Counted from the first letter of the stretch, positions 25,101 through 37,380 are shown. The stretch: DNA of 64,000 bases from Dipylidium caninum (GCA_017562135.1 QEYB01001528.1:434001-498000); one strand, 5' to 3'. Numbers and translations: made by a program. Notes: a model not told the origin generated them from the sequence alone.

Positions 25101-27539
25101 TAAAGCTAAAGATATAGCCACCTTTCGCTCAAAAAGGATAAACCAACACTATCAACTGTAAAATAAAGTCTTCCACTGTTTCTAATTATTCCTCATGTTG
25201 TTGTAATGCCACAAATATATTAAAAACATCACCTAGCGTAAAATAGAGGGTAAATAAGGGATGGTATAAACAGAACGGATTAACGAACGATGAATAAGAT
25301 ATGCAAACAAGTATATAACGAACAAGTGTACTTACCCGGAGGAGCCAAATAAGGAGCGATTGCTGAAGCACAAAAAATGGGTAGGCAAATGACTCCCTCA
25401 GCGGAGGTGTCCACTGAACTCGAGTAGCCTCGCCATGATTGAAAAAAAAGCTGATCAGTGGCAGCACAGCGCCCCAGATAGCAATACTTGACGATGAGGT
25501 CGAACAGGCGCCACCACATCCGCCTCCACTACCACAGTTGGCTACCTGCCAACCGGAAAGGACGAGTCCCAGGACAGTAAAACCGGTTAAGGAGAAAACG
25601 CTGTTAACGTAGAAGATGGGAGGCTCGCGAGAACCTTCACAACTCAACACCTTATCTCCGGTGAGTGTCCCAATCGGCTCCAGAGGGGGCAAGAAGCTCA
25701 AGTTTGCATTGATCTGATCTGCCGGCAATGCCATGGCGTGAGTTTTTTGAACCTGTGAATGAGCCCAGAGGCACATGATTAAAACATGTAATCTGTGTTA
25801 TTTAAAATAGAGTACGATTACTCTAATGACGAGGAAAAAATGGTGTAATTTGCGATGTGGACAAACATTGAGCTCGCAAAAGATAAGTCAACGAGTGAAG
25901 ATGAGTGCACGAAGAAATGATGAGAGTGCCCACGGACTAGGAACAATAAGAGTTCCAAAAATAGGAACTCTGAGTGATGAATAGGCCTATTGCAGGTATT
26001 TGTAAATTCGCATTGGCACAGGTTATAAAAGTGACCAAGTAGAACAAATAAAATATTACTTAAATGGAGTAAAAATGCAAGGGGATAGAGATGTTTAACG
26101 TATGAATATGAGTGATCAAGTAGACAACCCATTCATGAGAGTAAAGAGATGAGTGTACAGACAGATAGATGAGGTGGTTATTGGTTAGAGCTAGAAAGTT
26201 GATGTAAACAACTAGAAGATGGATAAAACGTTAGACGAGGCACTAAAATGAGGGTAAAATGCGTTTGCGAAAAAAGTGGGGGAGCAACAAGGAGGTCGAC
26301 GAGGTCAAAAGGGCTGAAAATGGTAAAGCGAATGGAGACTAAAGATAAATTTCGATAAACCGATCGAAAAGATGGGTCGTTCGTAGCAATCCCACCTATT
26401 CGTACATCTATGCTCTTGCTTATTCCGATTTCCTGCTTCATCATTCAAGTATATCAATCAAAAGGATGGATAAGGACGTCTCAATACAATGGAAACCAGG
26501 TGAATGGGGTGCAGAGACGACTTGAAGAAAAGCAGCCGGGTAAGAGAGTATATATTGATGCATATACAGATAATATAGATGAATAATAATAGTCAGACCT
26601 ATAAATCGTAACAAAATCTGAAATGGAGTAACAAAGACATTTTATCGAAAAGCAACATTCGCTCACCCCTTGAATAGCCACCTCGAAACACTCAGAGTGT
26701 AGAAAATTAAAGTATTCAAGAGCTCGGTAGAAACCAGCCAAAACTACTTCGGGGTAGATGTTAAACCGTTCAAGCACCCTAATACTTTCTACCGCGGATT
26801 TGGACGTCGGAGAGGTCGGAAGCACTCCCCAATCCTCTGATTTCCACACCACTTCCATTTTCCCGAATATGCCTGGGTACTCGGTCACGGTATCATTAAA
26901 GAGGCTCTTAAGTCCAGTCCAGAAACTCTCCGCCATAAGGATCTAACATAGAATATTGGGATAATGAAGCTAACAAAATTGATACAAAGGAGTGCTCGAA
27001 AAATACGATTACTTAAATCACAGACAGCTGAGTTGATTGAAAGCAGTATCAACTACGGAGTAAATGAATCTGCAAGTACAGACAAGAACATGAAATGAGA
27101 AAAAGGTGCGACAAGAAAACAGATAAGCATAAATAGAAAAACAAGTAGGAAACACATGGGTTGGTAAAAATATAAAGTTTTGCATCGACTAAGAATGGAG
27201 AAAGTATATCAAACAAACCTGCTTGTAGAAAGAATAATAAAAAGCCATTTCAGATCGAAAGGTCAGTTCTCGTTCGCTGTTCGAAAGGTAGGCAAATGAG
27301 AGGTGGTTCTCGTGTAGACTAGCTACATGGCCAGAATGCAACAAACCGCCAATGCCTGCTATGGTAACCACTACAAGAGTGAATCGCAGACGGGGTGATC
27401 TCCGCAATCTGGGAGGCGCGCGGGAGGGTCGTTGGGGCAAAGGCGTATCGAGCTCACCCGAAGATGTAGAAGATTCAGAAAGAGAAAAAGGGGTAGAGAT
27501 AGGGGACGGACGAAGACCGCATCGTCTGCGTACTGGCAT
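19164..27539 (-). CDS. DPY19-family protein C-mannosyltransferase, nine exons
   Basis: Exons from 5' to 3' are 27539-27219, 26942-26667, 25752-25336, 24687-24330, 23390-23200, 22104-21766, 21691-21389, 20501-20160 and 19400-19164. All junctions are GT-AG and in phase, giving about 927 residues. Family blocks occur in the expected order: SERELTFRSEMAFYYSFYKQ, NDTVTEYP, ERFNIYPEV, SCEGS, FFNHGEATRVQWTPPLRESF, QLPWQFAQFALLTQ, FGNRLLLTS, VMRLKLFFTPQLC, GAMPTMA, NHPHYENA. The C-terminus is IERGWC...ELWDLLDPS. DPY19 enzymes are polytopic ER membrane proteins that transfer mannose from dolichol-phosphate-mannose to Trp of WxxW motifs in thrombospondin repeats and cytokine receptors. The protein is longer than usual (about 675-750) because of a basic/Ser-rich N-terminus and a Lys/Glu/Asp-rich insertion in exon 6. 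The ATG follows an in-frame stop 24 nt upstream, supporting the start. The paralog type (L1-L4) cannot be told. Confidence 0.93.
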
Positions 27540-30119
27540 GCTCTGAAGAGTAACTCCTGTCTACCTAGACCGGCCACACTCGCCGTTTTCTAAAACTGCA
27601 TAAATAAAGAGGGGAATTCAGCCATAAACTTATAAACTACGGTTATAAAGAAGTACACGGAATAAGCATATCTTAGGTTTTGGGTACGTTTGTAACCTTC
27701 AGCAGGCTATTCACAAGCAAATGACCCAATAGTGCTTATAAATTAGAGACAGAACGTCGTATAAACTTCATTTAATGTCAATTTTTATTTCGACTTGAAG
27801 CTAAATGGCTCATAGAGCTACAAATAAATAAAACAGACAAGTTCGAAGTGGCGTCGCCCAAACGGTGGCAATACGTACTCCGGGAGAATTCGAGCAGGAG
27901 AGCGTCCAGAAGCACATTAAAAGCAAATCTGCCAACATTAGATTTCAAAAATTATTTCCTAATGCTTGTAGAAAGTTCCACATACCTTCTATTACATTCG
28001 TATTCCAGAATTGTTTATTGCAGAAGATAATCCAATTGAGAAAGGATATATGTTTATTGAGCATACATAATCAAAAAACATGTCACTTCGTTGACTGCTG
28101 TGATAGATCAATCGGATGTAAGAAACCGAGGCCGACTCTGGTTGATAAGAGGGACAATCAACTCTGTTAATGCAGCCGAAATTGCTCCAAAAGAAAATAG
28201 TACTGTATATATTTACCAATAAGGTTAGGTGCGTTTAAATGTACTCATTAGAGATTAACTGAAGGTCCCTTCACATGCAGCTCATTGGTTAGCCAAGTTG
28301 CTAAAAGACTTCCGAAATACTGATAGGTAAGCAACTCGGGTCCATCCGAAATTGTAAACCGCTCGCAGTAAATACCCTTACGAACAGGCTGTTTTAAAGT
28401 CAGTCTCTGTCCTGTCCTCATCTGTTTATCAACCACGAAAGCTACTAAAACGCTCTGCCTTTTCGCCGTTTACGTGTGGGTGGAGTGAGGAACACTGGCT
28501 CGCCAACGTAATCGTATCGTTTCCAATCACTATCTGTTCCCTGTCAAATGCAAGTCGTCTCTTCCTCTCCGACTGCTTCTTCGAAAGTCACCTACAATTG
28601 TGCTTTCGTTAGCGTGTGGGAGTGACATTTCCACAGTCTTTTTGTATTTCCGCCGGGTCATATGACAGACATTCAGTACGAACTACCAAAATTGGCTAGA
28701 CAACTGCATTTCCCATTAGTCTTTTCATTTTAACTCCTCTCGCGCGCACTCTCCTGCCTACCACAAGGCAGCTTCGCCTATTTCAGGCGGAATGTGCCAC
28801 TTCCCAAAATATTATTATCAATACCGTCAGAGCATTGCAGCGCACTTTGCTGCATGTTATGAAAGTCAATCAGACTTACGCACACGACCGAAACAATTTC
28901 CACTCACCATCCACGCACCTGCATAGCAACGTGAAATTTTAATAAAATTCGCCGGCGAGAGAGAAAAGGAAGGAGGTAATTAGCGAGTAGGTCTTCGACT
29001 TGACTTGAGCGTGGCTTCTGGCGGGAGGACGACGACCAGTAGAGGGGAGAGTATTGATGTGAAGAAAGCACAAGAGGCGCCGCGACCAGCCCGCCTGCCA
29101 AAGTCCTCGTACCCCCGTTGAGACGACTACTCAAGTGGTTGGAACAAGACTGATCGGAGCTCATCATCAAGCTCTTCCTTCTCCTCCTTCTCCAACTGAA
29201 CTCCAAACCCAAATTTACGTGCTCTTCTCATTCCTCCGAGTCAAGCCTCGCCAGTTGTATTGGCACAACTCGTAAAAACAGGCGACCCAAACTTAGTCAT
29301 TTCCGTCCCTGGCCTTTTCCTAATTGACAGCAGAGCTGGCCATATGCAACACTAATTGAGCGGGTGGGTGATTGAGTTCTCTTCTCCCGAATATCAACCT
29401 CCCCCTTGGCAGACACCAACGCAAGCGATGGGATTCGAAGTGTTTATGTGTGTGTAATATCTACCCTGAATGCCCATCAGGGACATCTCCACTCTCCTAA
29501 CATCGCACAGTGGGGTGATCGGAGGTGGGCGGAAGACGATTGTTGAATGGGCTGAGAGCAATGGTGAGTGCCGCGGCAATTCCGGTCAAGTGGACGGCGA
29601 CTTAGTTCTTCCCACTTAACCACTCGTAAACTCGGCGTTCGCATGTTCTAGCGCAGACGATGGAAAGGCTTCCCGACTCATTCATTGATTCTCCCACTCA
29701 CTCACTCACTCACTCGCACGCATTCCAAGGTTGAGAAGGAGTTGAGCTGCGAAGAAGGAGACGATTGTACCTCGAGCAAGATGCAGCGCTGGGCGCCTTT
29801 GGCCTGCTGTTGCCTCCTCCCTCAAGCCGCCCCCCTTGAAAGCAATGTCTTGCCTCCCACTTCCACTCGCTTTATTACGACATCTCGCATACTGGCGTGG
29901 AGGATGTCTTCACACGGCGCATGCTCAGTCAATCGGCAGAGGCGGGGTAGCGGAAGGGGAAGAAGGAGGAGGAGGAGGAGGAGGAGGAGGAGGAGAGGAG
30001 GAGGAGGAGGAGGAGGAGGAGGAGGAGACGGAAATGCTTGTATATGTGTGTGTGTGTGTGTGAGTGTGGGTGGGCGGATGTGGAAAGGCGAGGAGAAGGC
30101 GTGGGAGAGGGCGAGCAAG
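27540..30119. other. Intergenic region between DPY19 and the glycosyltransferase
   Basis: No intact gene was recognised. From about 28.45 kb the sequence belongs to the duplicated family found again at 41.9-43.4 kb and, inverted, at 49.5-51.0 kb, with a diverged piece at 53.2 kb. A GGA-rich tract (29961-30028) and a GT tract (30046-30062) lie at the right end. Confidence 0.6.
29871..29876 (-). terminator. Likely polyadenylation signal of the glycosyltransferase gene
   Basis: TTTATT on + reads AATAAA on -, about 240 nt downstream of the stop at 30120. The same hexamer is kept at 43561-43566 in the second copy. Confidence 0.45.
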
Positions 30120-31458
30120 TCAAAGGTGGTCTCGGGAACACGAGAGAAGTGCGTAGGGCGTGGGGTCGAAATGCTCTCGCGAGTACGAGCCGGTGTCCAC
30201 TTCCCTCCTCACCTTTTCAAAGTACCACTTCTCCATCTCGTCGTAGGCTTCTGGCTGGTAGTCCGCGTGAAACTTGTTGGCAGCAATGTGGGGCGCCAAC
30301 TGCAACTGGGTCACCAAACTCTTGCCCAAAATGCACACGTCTCGAACGTACTTGGTGGGACAGGCCACGTGGGGCTGCCTCCAAATGACAAACTTGGCCA
30401 AGAAACCTATCCCCGTTTCGGAGGCTGGCGAAGGCGCACGCAGACAGGCAGCGGGCAGTCGCAATTGAGGATTGAAGGCGAGGGTGGGGAGGAAGAGTTC
30501 GTCGGGATGTTCGACGAAGCCGTGTCGAAGCATTAACCTGCGAATTGGCTCGATCTTGCCTCCCAAAATGGCCTCTTGCAGGAAGTCGCGACGGAAAGCA
30601 CCGTAGATGGAGCCCTTGTACCACGTCGCCTGAAAGACGAGCACCTGATGAATTGACAGCCGCGCGAGAGAGTGCTGATGCTGGTGGTGGTGGCGGAGGT
30701 GTGAAGAGGAGGAGGAGGAGGAGGAGGAAGTGAAGATGACCCACCTGCAGTGGCAGCTTGATGTTCCTCACCCAGGTGGAGTACTTGGCGATGGAGAGGC
30801 CCTCCACGAGGTTGGAGTGATTGAGGGCCTTCAGGGCGGCAACCAACTCGCGGTTGGTGCGCAGGGGAAAGTCCTGTCCCACCAGGTTGACCAGATACTG
30901 CCAGGTGGAGTGTCTTCGCAGAGCCTGTTCGCCACAGACCAGCTGAGGTCGCAGAACGCTCTCATCGCCCCAGGTGACAGCAATGCGTCGGTCCGGTGGC
31001 ACCACCTGCACATTGGCACCGAGGCAGGCTGCGAGCCCACTGAGCGCGTCCACGAAGGACCGGGTGGAGCGCGCGTCGGGGTGGAGGCAGTAGTAGTTGT
31101 TCTCGCGGTATATCATCCGCAGAAGTCGGGCTATCTGGCCCACGTCTGTGTGCACTACCAGGGTGAAGGCGATGTCCATCTCGGCGTCGCGGACAGTGGA
31201 GAGGGGCCATTCTCGAAGGAATTGGCGGCAGTGTTCGTGGTGGGGAGATTTGATGCTGGCGAAGAAGTATTCACTCCTTCTCCTCCGTATTTCCACATCC
31301 ACATCAACTTCCACTCTTTCATAGGAAAAGCGGGACAGGTGGAGGAGGACGAGGAGGAGGAGGAGGAGGAGGAGGAGCACGGCAATGAGTAGAAGAAGGA
31401 GAGGAAGGCCTCGCCAACACGTCTGCATCTTGTCGTGTGCAGTGGAGGCAGCAGGCAT
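30120..31458 (-). CDS. GT14 core-2/I-branching beta-1,6-GlcNAc-transferase-like enzyme (copy 1, intact)
   Basis: Exons are 31458-30745 and 30629-30120, with a 115-nt GT-AG intron in phase 0 and a 407-residue product, close to GCNT1 (428). Residues 10-45 form a Leu-rich signal anchor (CWRGLPLLLLLIAVLL), as in type II Golgi enzymes. The catalytic domain shows the Branch family blocks ENNYYCLHPDARS, TWQYLVNLVGQDFPLRTNRE, TWYKGSIYGAFRR and HPDELFLPTLAF, the last holding the Glu that aligns with the catalytic Glu of GCNT1. Members add GlcNAc in beta-1,6 linkage to O-glycan or polylactosamine acceptors. An upstream GTG frame was rejected in favour of ATG 31458; a second ATG at 31428 lies nearer the anchor. 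Substrate cannot be told, and distant xylosyltransferases share the fold. Two damaged copies follow at 43.8-45.0 and 47.7-49.0 kb. Confidence 0.86.
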
Positions 31459-34252
31459 GTTGCGGTAATTGGAGGAGAACACAGTGGATGGCAGGTGAGT
31501 GAGGAGGAAGAAGCACCGACGGGCTGCCTCTGAGTACGATTGAGATGACGTGGCAGGCTGCAGCGGTTAAATGTGTTTTAGGCAAAAAGGAGTAGGCGTG
31601 GTTTGATGCAGCGCCCCTATTCGATCTCTCTGCCTCGCCTCATCTCTGCATGCTCTGAATTTGCGTGTGTCTTGTCTGTGCCTGAGTGTGCAGTGTGTGA
31701 GTGTGTGGGTGGGTGTGAGTGTGTGTGGGAGGAAACTGAGGGGAGAGAGGGGGATGAGAGAAGAGAGAGAGGAGAGGAGAGAAGAAGGCAGAAAGGCGAG
31801 GGAACTTCGTTTCCGTGCCTTAAAAGTGCAGTTTGTTATCGAACATCAAAGAATCTCGTGGGACGGCGGCGTGGCACATGGGCATTCACGCGTTAGGACC
31901 GAGACGAGGACAACCAGTGCCTTTGCCGCCTTTACCTTCCCTTTCAGCCTCCACACTGCTTGGTGCATTCTCTTTTGCCCTCTCGAAGTTTGAGACGAGG
32001 AGAATAGACGCTGCTCACGTTCTTCGGTGCCTCCGGTTCATTCTACTCGCCCCGACGGAAGGGCGCTCCGCACTGCTGTCGAGTGGACTTCTGTCAAGCC
32101 GACGTCGTGCAAATTGTCCTTCTCTCATTCCACACACCTGACATGCGAATGCATGAATGAACGAATGAACGGAATGATAGAATGAGGAGAATGAATGAAT
32201 GCCACTCTGAGTCGACTGGCCTAGGAGGAGGGCGCAGGAGGTTTGGAGGGTGTCCCTTTGGTTTGCTTCTCGCTGGACGAACTGAGTGCAGAAGAATCGT
32301 GTGTGAACTGCGGAAATAAAGGGAACTCACGTGTCGCCGGTTTGTGTTTGGCTTGGCTGGAGTCTTTGGTGCGGCTGAGGCTGTGGCCAGCGTTTCTCCA
32401 ACTAATCGTTCTCTTGCCATGATATGAGCGATGGGAGACTGCGCCAGCAGCTTTCGTGACTGTGGTGGTGGCCGGTCAGTCCAGAGAGCGTGCAGGAGTG
32501 AAGCGATCCAAGGCAAAGTGCCCTTCACCTCGACCGTGACGCCACCCGGGGTGGAAGAGGACGAAATAGAGCTCGAAAGGGACACGGGTGCCTGTCCCTT
32601 TCAGGAAAAAGTGATTTGGCGCTGCGAAAGCTGTGCCGGGCTGACAGTCGCATGTTTCTCCACTTTTGAAGGCGAGGGGACTTTTCCCAACGTCGTATCT
32701 GTCTGCTCAGCCCAGCCCCGCCCAGCCTCTTTTACGCAGCGTCGAGTTTCTCAACGAACTTTCACCTCTGCTGAGCAGGCAAATGCAATGAGCAAAGCGG
32801 CGAGGAGGCACTTTATTGTCGCAGATGAGCGACTGCCTCACCTGCCCTCTCGTGCCCTCTTGTGCCCTCACTTGCCCTCAGAGCCTCATTGACATTTGCA
32901 CCACAACTGCCATCGGCGGTACGCAGGCCACACTGGCGGGTGTGAGGAAAAGGCGCCAATGGCAACCCGCGCCCGCCTCCCGCCTCCCGCCACTCATTGT
33001 CTGATTGTCATGAGCGCAGGTTCGACGCGAGCAACTGCCTCAAGGTGAGGAGTGAGCCCTTGGGGGACACTGACCAACTGTGCGAAAGAGGCCTGCAAGT
33101 GGTGTTGCACAACGGGATTGGGATGTTGCCCGGAGACAGGGTTAAAGGAAGAGGGAAAGCGGGAGGGAATCAGGGAAGGAGGGAAGGAGGGAAGGAGGGA
33201 GGGAGGGAGGCAGCACCAGCGAATGCTGAATTCGCCTGGTGAGCAGGAAGAAAACACGAAGCGTCTACTCCGCTCAACCCCACCCACAAGGCTACCACGT
33301 ATGACAAGTTGCTCCAAATCGTGCAACAGAAAATCTTCATGGAGCCGACATTTTGCTTCGCGACTAACAATGAAACTAGAGTCATTGGAATGAGGATGGA
33401 ACCAGTCGACGTTGAATGTTGTTGGGGCAGTCGAGAACACCATGAAAGGCAAGTATTTTTGAGTCGCCAAGTGGAGGCTGCCTCTTCTCTCTCTCTCTCT
33501 CTCGACGATTAGAGGGCGTCGGGGAGGCTGACGCCTTGCTGTCTCTCAACTCTGTCAAGCAACTATTTCGTCGATCTGCGTGTAGTGTGAAGAGATTTCG
33601 TTAGACACTGCCAATGAAGTCGTGGTGTGAATGTGCATCCGAAGTGCCTGGTCTGTGCACTGCAGTCCCACCATAGGCGTGTTCCTTCGCTTAACCCCTC
33701 GAGGACACAGACTGTTGCCACTTGCCATGCTGCCTGCCATCGTGGGAGTCATGTGGAGCACGGGGTGCCCTCAATGGACTCGGTGTGTCGCTTCCATTGA
33801 GGCTCGCTGCACCAAGTGGAAGGTGACACAGAAGCACGTCCCGCGAATCACTTAGGTTGGTCCTCCGCCTCACCACCACCACCATTCGTCATCACCACCA
33901 CCACCACCACCACCACCACCATCATCATCATTGTCATCAGTCACAGTCACGGTCACTGTAGAAATACTGCGTGCGCCGGATGAACGGAAAAAAAACGAGG
34001 GAATTAACTTGTCTCCCACCGCCACCACCACCACCACCACCACCACACCACAACACCACTAGCAGCAACATCATTAAACTTTCATAAGAAACTGCGTCAT
34101 TATCACCATCATCACCATCGTGTTCATAACCGTCAGAGCAGGCTTTTGTTGCATTTTGTGAATTAGCAAGAATTTGTGCGGCATGGCGCCGAGGAGCAAG
34201 CGTGTGTGTGCAACTGTCTCGAGGAATGCACTGAGGAGCGCCGGTGGGAGAA
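31459..34252. other. Upstream region of glycosyltransferase copy 1, duplicated elsewhere
   Basis: The region contains the presumed promoter of copy 1 and sequence repeated, inverted, at 38.7-40.57 kb and 45.0-47.69 kb. An ATG-initiated frame at 32431-32892 (+) recurs partly in both other copies (38909-39283 and 46125-46661, both -), but with frameshifts. Its product has a Cys-containing block (IWRCESCAGLTVACFSTFEG) and no known domain. A frame at 32994-33470 (-) is likewise only partly kept. Simple tracts are GGGAAGGA near 33169-33212 and CAC/CAT near 33880-34053. Confidence 0.5.
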
Positions 34253-37200
34253 TCAGTCCTCGTCAGGGGATGTTGCCACCACCAGAGTGAGGTGACGGAG
34301 GCCATTCAGTCTGCAGATTGGACGCCACACAAATGCCTGCGAAGCCGCTGCCTGTAGAAGATGAATAGGAAGAGGAAGAGGAAGAAGAAGAGGAAGAGAA
34401 GAAGAGGAAGAGAAGAGGAAGAGAAGAAGAAGAGAAGAAGAACGCATGGGAGGTGGTAGTGAGGCGGGTGATCGAACACTCCCGTCTCTGAGGTGCGACG
34501 AAACACCCACCTGGTGGGGAGAGGTTTGACGAGCTGATAGACGGTCCCGTGGTCGGCTGAAATGAGAGGCAGAAGCACTGGGAGGCGAACGAATGCACAC
34601 AAGGGCTCGGTTAACTGACTGAGGTGCGCCCACTGGGTAAAAGGGGGATTTTGTGTCGGTTTGCGAGAGTAAAACTATTCAACGCGTTTGCTCGCACGAA
34701 CGACACATGTTGGTGGGAAGTAAGTGCGTGTGTGAGTGTGTGAATGAATGAAGGAATGAATGAAGGGAGGGAAGGAAGGAAGGAAAGAAGGATGGGTTGG
34801 TGGGTTGATGGGTGGATGGATGGATGGATGGATGGATGAGTGCGAAGGGGACTCACAAGCCATCAGGAGTTGGCGGTTGCAGACGGCCATGGAGAAGGGG
34901 TAGGAGTCCACTGCGACACTGTCACACACGACTGTCCACTGGTTGAAGAGAAGTGAGAACATCTCCACGCTGTTCACGTTTCCTCCACCTCCACCACCAC
35001 CACCACCACCACCACCACCACCACCGCCGCCGCCGCCGCCGCCTCCCCCTCTTGCAACAAAGACGTTCGCCTCGAAGTAGGCGACAGCCGGCCAACTCCT
35101 CGGATGCACAGTGGGCGCGAGGGTGAGCCAAGTGCGAGCAGCCTCTGCGCCAAACTGCTCCTCCACGAGCAGTTCGACGCAATGCAAATCCACAGCCGAT
35201 CTGCCCAGCTTATCGAGGCCACCGACGACGAGTTGGCCCACACGGGGGATGTGAACAGCCCCGCTGGCATAGCGTGGCGTCGGCATTTCGGGCAGTTCTG
35301 TCCACCTGAGTGAGCAGACGAGTTGGGTGAGTGGGTGAGTGGGTGAGTGGGTGAGTGTGAGTGGAGTGGGTGGGTGGGTGGTGGCCACGTCTCACGACTT
35401 GCCTCTCCGTATGTGGATCGTATTGTTCGCAGGTGCACATGATAACATCGCGGCAGTCGTCGTAGCCTCCGAAGACAAGGAGTCGACCACCGCCCACCAC
35501 CACAGCCGACGCTCCATTGCGCCGACTCGTCATTGGCGCCACACTGGCCACGCGTCCGCTGTGCCACGACACCCTGTCGACTCGGGCCACCGACCCACCC
35601 TCACCGTCCTTCCCACCGATCACGTACACGCCGTCTGTGTTTGGAGGGAAGGACAGTGTGCCTGACGACTGGTGGAGGAGGACGAAAAGTGCTGCTGCTG
35701 CTGCTGCTGCTGCTGATGCTGCGGCAGCTGTTTGTAACTGAAAATGGAGTTACCTGAGGAGGCGACAACGGCGGAGTTGCGTGTGTAGGGCACACGCCAG
35801 CGGCTGTCTGGCCCACCTTGCCAATGCGGCACTTCAGTCAAAATGCCGTCATGCGACTCCTCGTCCAGTCCGTGCACGAACAGCCTCCGCGGTGGCCTGC
35901 AGAGGGGCAGAGGGGCAGAGGGGCAGAGTGAGACGGCGGCGTTTGCGTCAGTGTTAGGTGAGGGCAAGAAGTGGTGAACGCAGGGGAGAATGCGCGAAGC
36001 CTACCGCTTCGCGTTGTGCCTGTCAGGGGTGGCGGACGACGGAGGATGATGAAGGTGAGTGAGATTGGCTGCAGTAGACCCTCGGGCCTCCTCCCACCGC
36101 TGCACCAGTAACCGTCTGACGTGGGCAAATCACAGCGCCGAGGTGAAATGGGAATGAGTGAGAGAAGAGGCAAATTATCTCACCTGCACATTGTGGGCAA
36201 ACGGAGGTGGTCTTCGTGTGCACTGAGTGCTACAATGAAAGAGGCGGGCAACTTGGCGAGGTTGAGAGTGGAGAGGAGGTGGTGGAAAGAAGTGGCGCGA
36301 GTGTCTCGGTCATGGGGAGAAGCGGCAGCCTCGATCCAAGTTGCAATTGCCTCCAACTTCTCCACCTCCACCTCCACCTCCCCCTCCCCCTCCCCTCTTC
36401 TTTCTTCCTCTCCTTCTCCTTCTCCTTCCCCTTCTCCTTCTCCTTCCCCTTCTCCTTTCTCCTCCTCGACCTCTTCCTCGTCCTCATTCTCGCCGGCGTC
36501 CTCGTCCTCGTCCTCGTCCTCCTCCTCGTCCTCCTCCTCCTCCTCCTCCTCCTCCTCTCCTCCTCTTCGCCGCTCATCCCCACGTGCACCAGCAGACTCC
36601 TCAGACCGTCGACCTCGGTGAAGCGAAAGAATGGTCGACTGGCCTTGAGGCTGGCAAAGTTGGCTGCTACGAGGGGCAGACATGACCGCATGAGCTCCTC
36701 GTTCGCGGTCGCATTGGCAACCGACCAGATGGGGAGGCAATTCGCCGGACTCAGCCCTAAGGTGAGTAAGTAGTGTCTGAGTGTCTGAGTGAGTGAGTGA
36801 GTGAATGAGGCGACTCGCTAGCGGTGGGTCGGTGCTGGTCGTTCGGCGGGCGAAAGGGTGGGTGTCACTGTCGCTCTGCTGCTTACACACCACAGGAAAA
36901 CAAAACACAACAGAACACACTCACGAGGTCTTCATGAAGTGGGTGCACGCGGAGATAAGCTTGGAGCAGAGGAGGTTGTGCGCCAGAAGATAGAGACGAC
37001 AGACATTGTGCGAGTCAAGCCTGATGAGGCCGGTGTACGCGTAGTCCACCACCGCCTCGACGACCCTGTGGCAGTTAAGAGGCCTTCAAGGCGCATGGAA
37101 AGCTCACCTTGCGGGAAACCTGTTCCAAGCCACTTGACGCCCGTCCTCCTCCGTCAACGCCGCCTCGATACGGGGGAATTGGGCGCAGAGCACGAGGCGG

Positions 37201-37380
37201 TGCACCGCCACCTCACGTCTCTCCTGCGTCTGAAGCGCCACACTGAGGGCGAATTGCCACTTCACTTACTCTGATGACCATGTCCACCAGCTTGCCGCGT
37301 TTGCGCAGGTCGTTGAGGCGTGCGACGGGGAGGAAATGCGCCTCCTCATTAACGTAGGTGCTTTCATTCTCGAGGGGCAT
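34253..37380 (-). CDS. BTB-BACK-kelch protein (KLHL family), about ten exons
   Basis: Proposed exons are 37380-37270, 37229-37108, 37065-36925, 36756-36184, 36115-36005, 35896-35754, 35661-35399, 35305-34857, 34556-34507 (or 34511) and 34351-34253. Exons 1-3 encode the BTB domain (RLNDLRKRGKLVDMVIR, HRLVLCAQFPRIEAAL, VVEAVVDYAYTGLIRLDSHN), and exon 4 starts the BACK domain (LSPANCLPIWSVANATANEE). Exons 6-10 carry kelch repeats (GVYVIGGKD, RLLVFGGYDD, WTELPEMPTPRYASG, LVVGGLDKLG). Such proteins are substrate adaptors for CUL3 ubiquitin ligases. Introns 1 and 2 are 40 and 42 nt. Oddities: the BACK frame needs a shift on entering exon 4 and another inside a roughly 70-residue Glu/Asp/Arg-rich tract, exon 7 to 8 is out of phase by one, and a roughly 25-Gly run sits in a kelch repeat. 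These point to sequence errors in repeats or a decaying gene. Confidence 0.78.
34981..35051. repeat. CCA/CCG trinucleotide tract (poly-glycine codons in the kelch gene)
   Basis: On the - strand this reads GGC/GGT codons and encodes about 25 consecutive Gly within exon 8 of the kelch gene, in frame with kelch sequence on both sides. Confidence 0.85.
35690..35719. repeat. CTG/CAG trinucleotide repeat in a kelch-gene intron
   Basis: About nine CTG units on +, lying in the intron between exons 6 and 7 of the kelch gene, so it should not encode glutamines. Confidence 0.85.
36355..36560. repeat. CTC/CTT polypyrimidine tract in kelch exon 4
   Basis: About 200 nt of CTC, CTT and GTC units on +. On the coding (-) strand it gives a Glu/Asp/Gly or Arg run, depending on frame. 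It splits the BACK domain of the kelch gene. Confidence 0.85.

Noticed and set aside
29929..30118. Poly-Leu, poly-Glu and poly-Ser frames
   Set aside because: They arise solely from the GGA/TCC tract downstream of the glycosyltransferase. Similar frames at 43.6 and 49.2 kb have the same cause.
31459..31482. Eight-codon N-terminal extension of the glycosyltransferase
   Set aside because: The frame opens with GTG, which eukaryotes rarely use; the first ATG is at 31458.
35690..35719. Possible polyglutamine tract
   Set aside because: The CAG run lies between a good donor and acceptor of the kelch gene, so it is intronic.
36858..37274. 138-codon + strand frame opposite the kelch BTB exons
   Set aside because: It is the antisense shadow of exons 2-3, which have BTB blocks and clean phases on the - strand.
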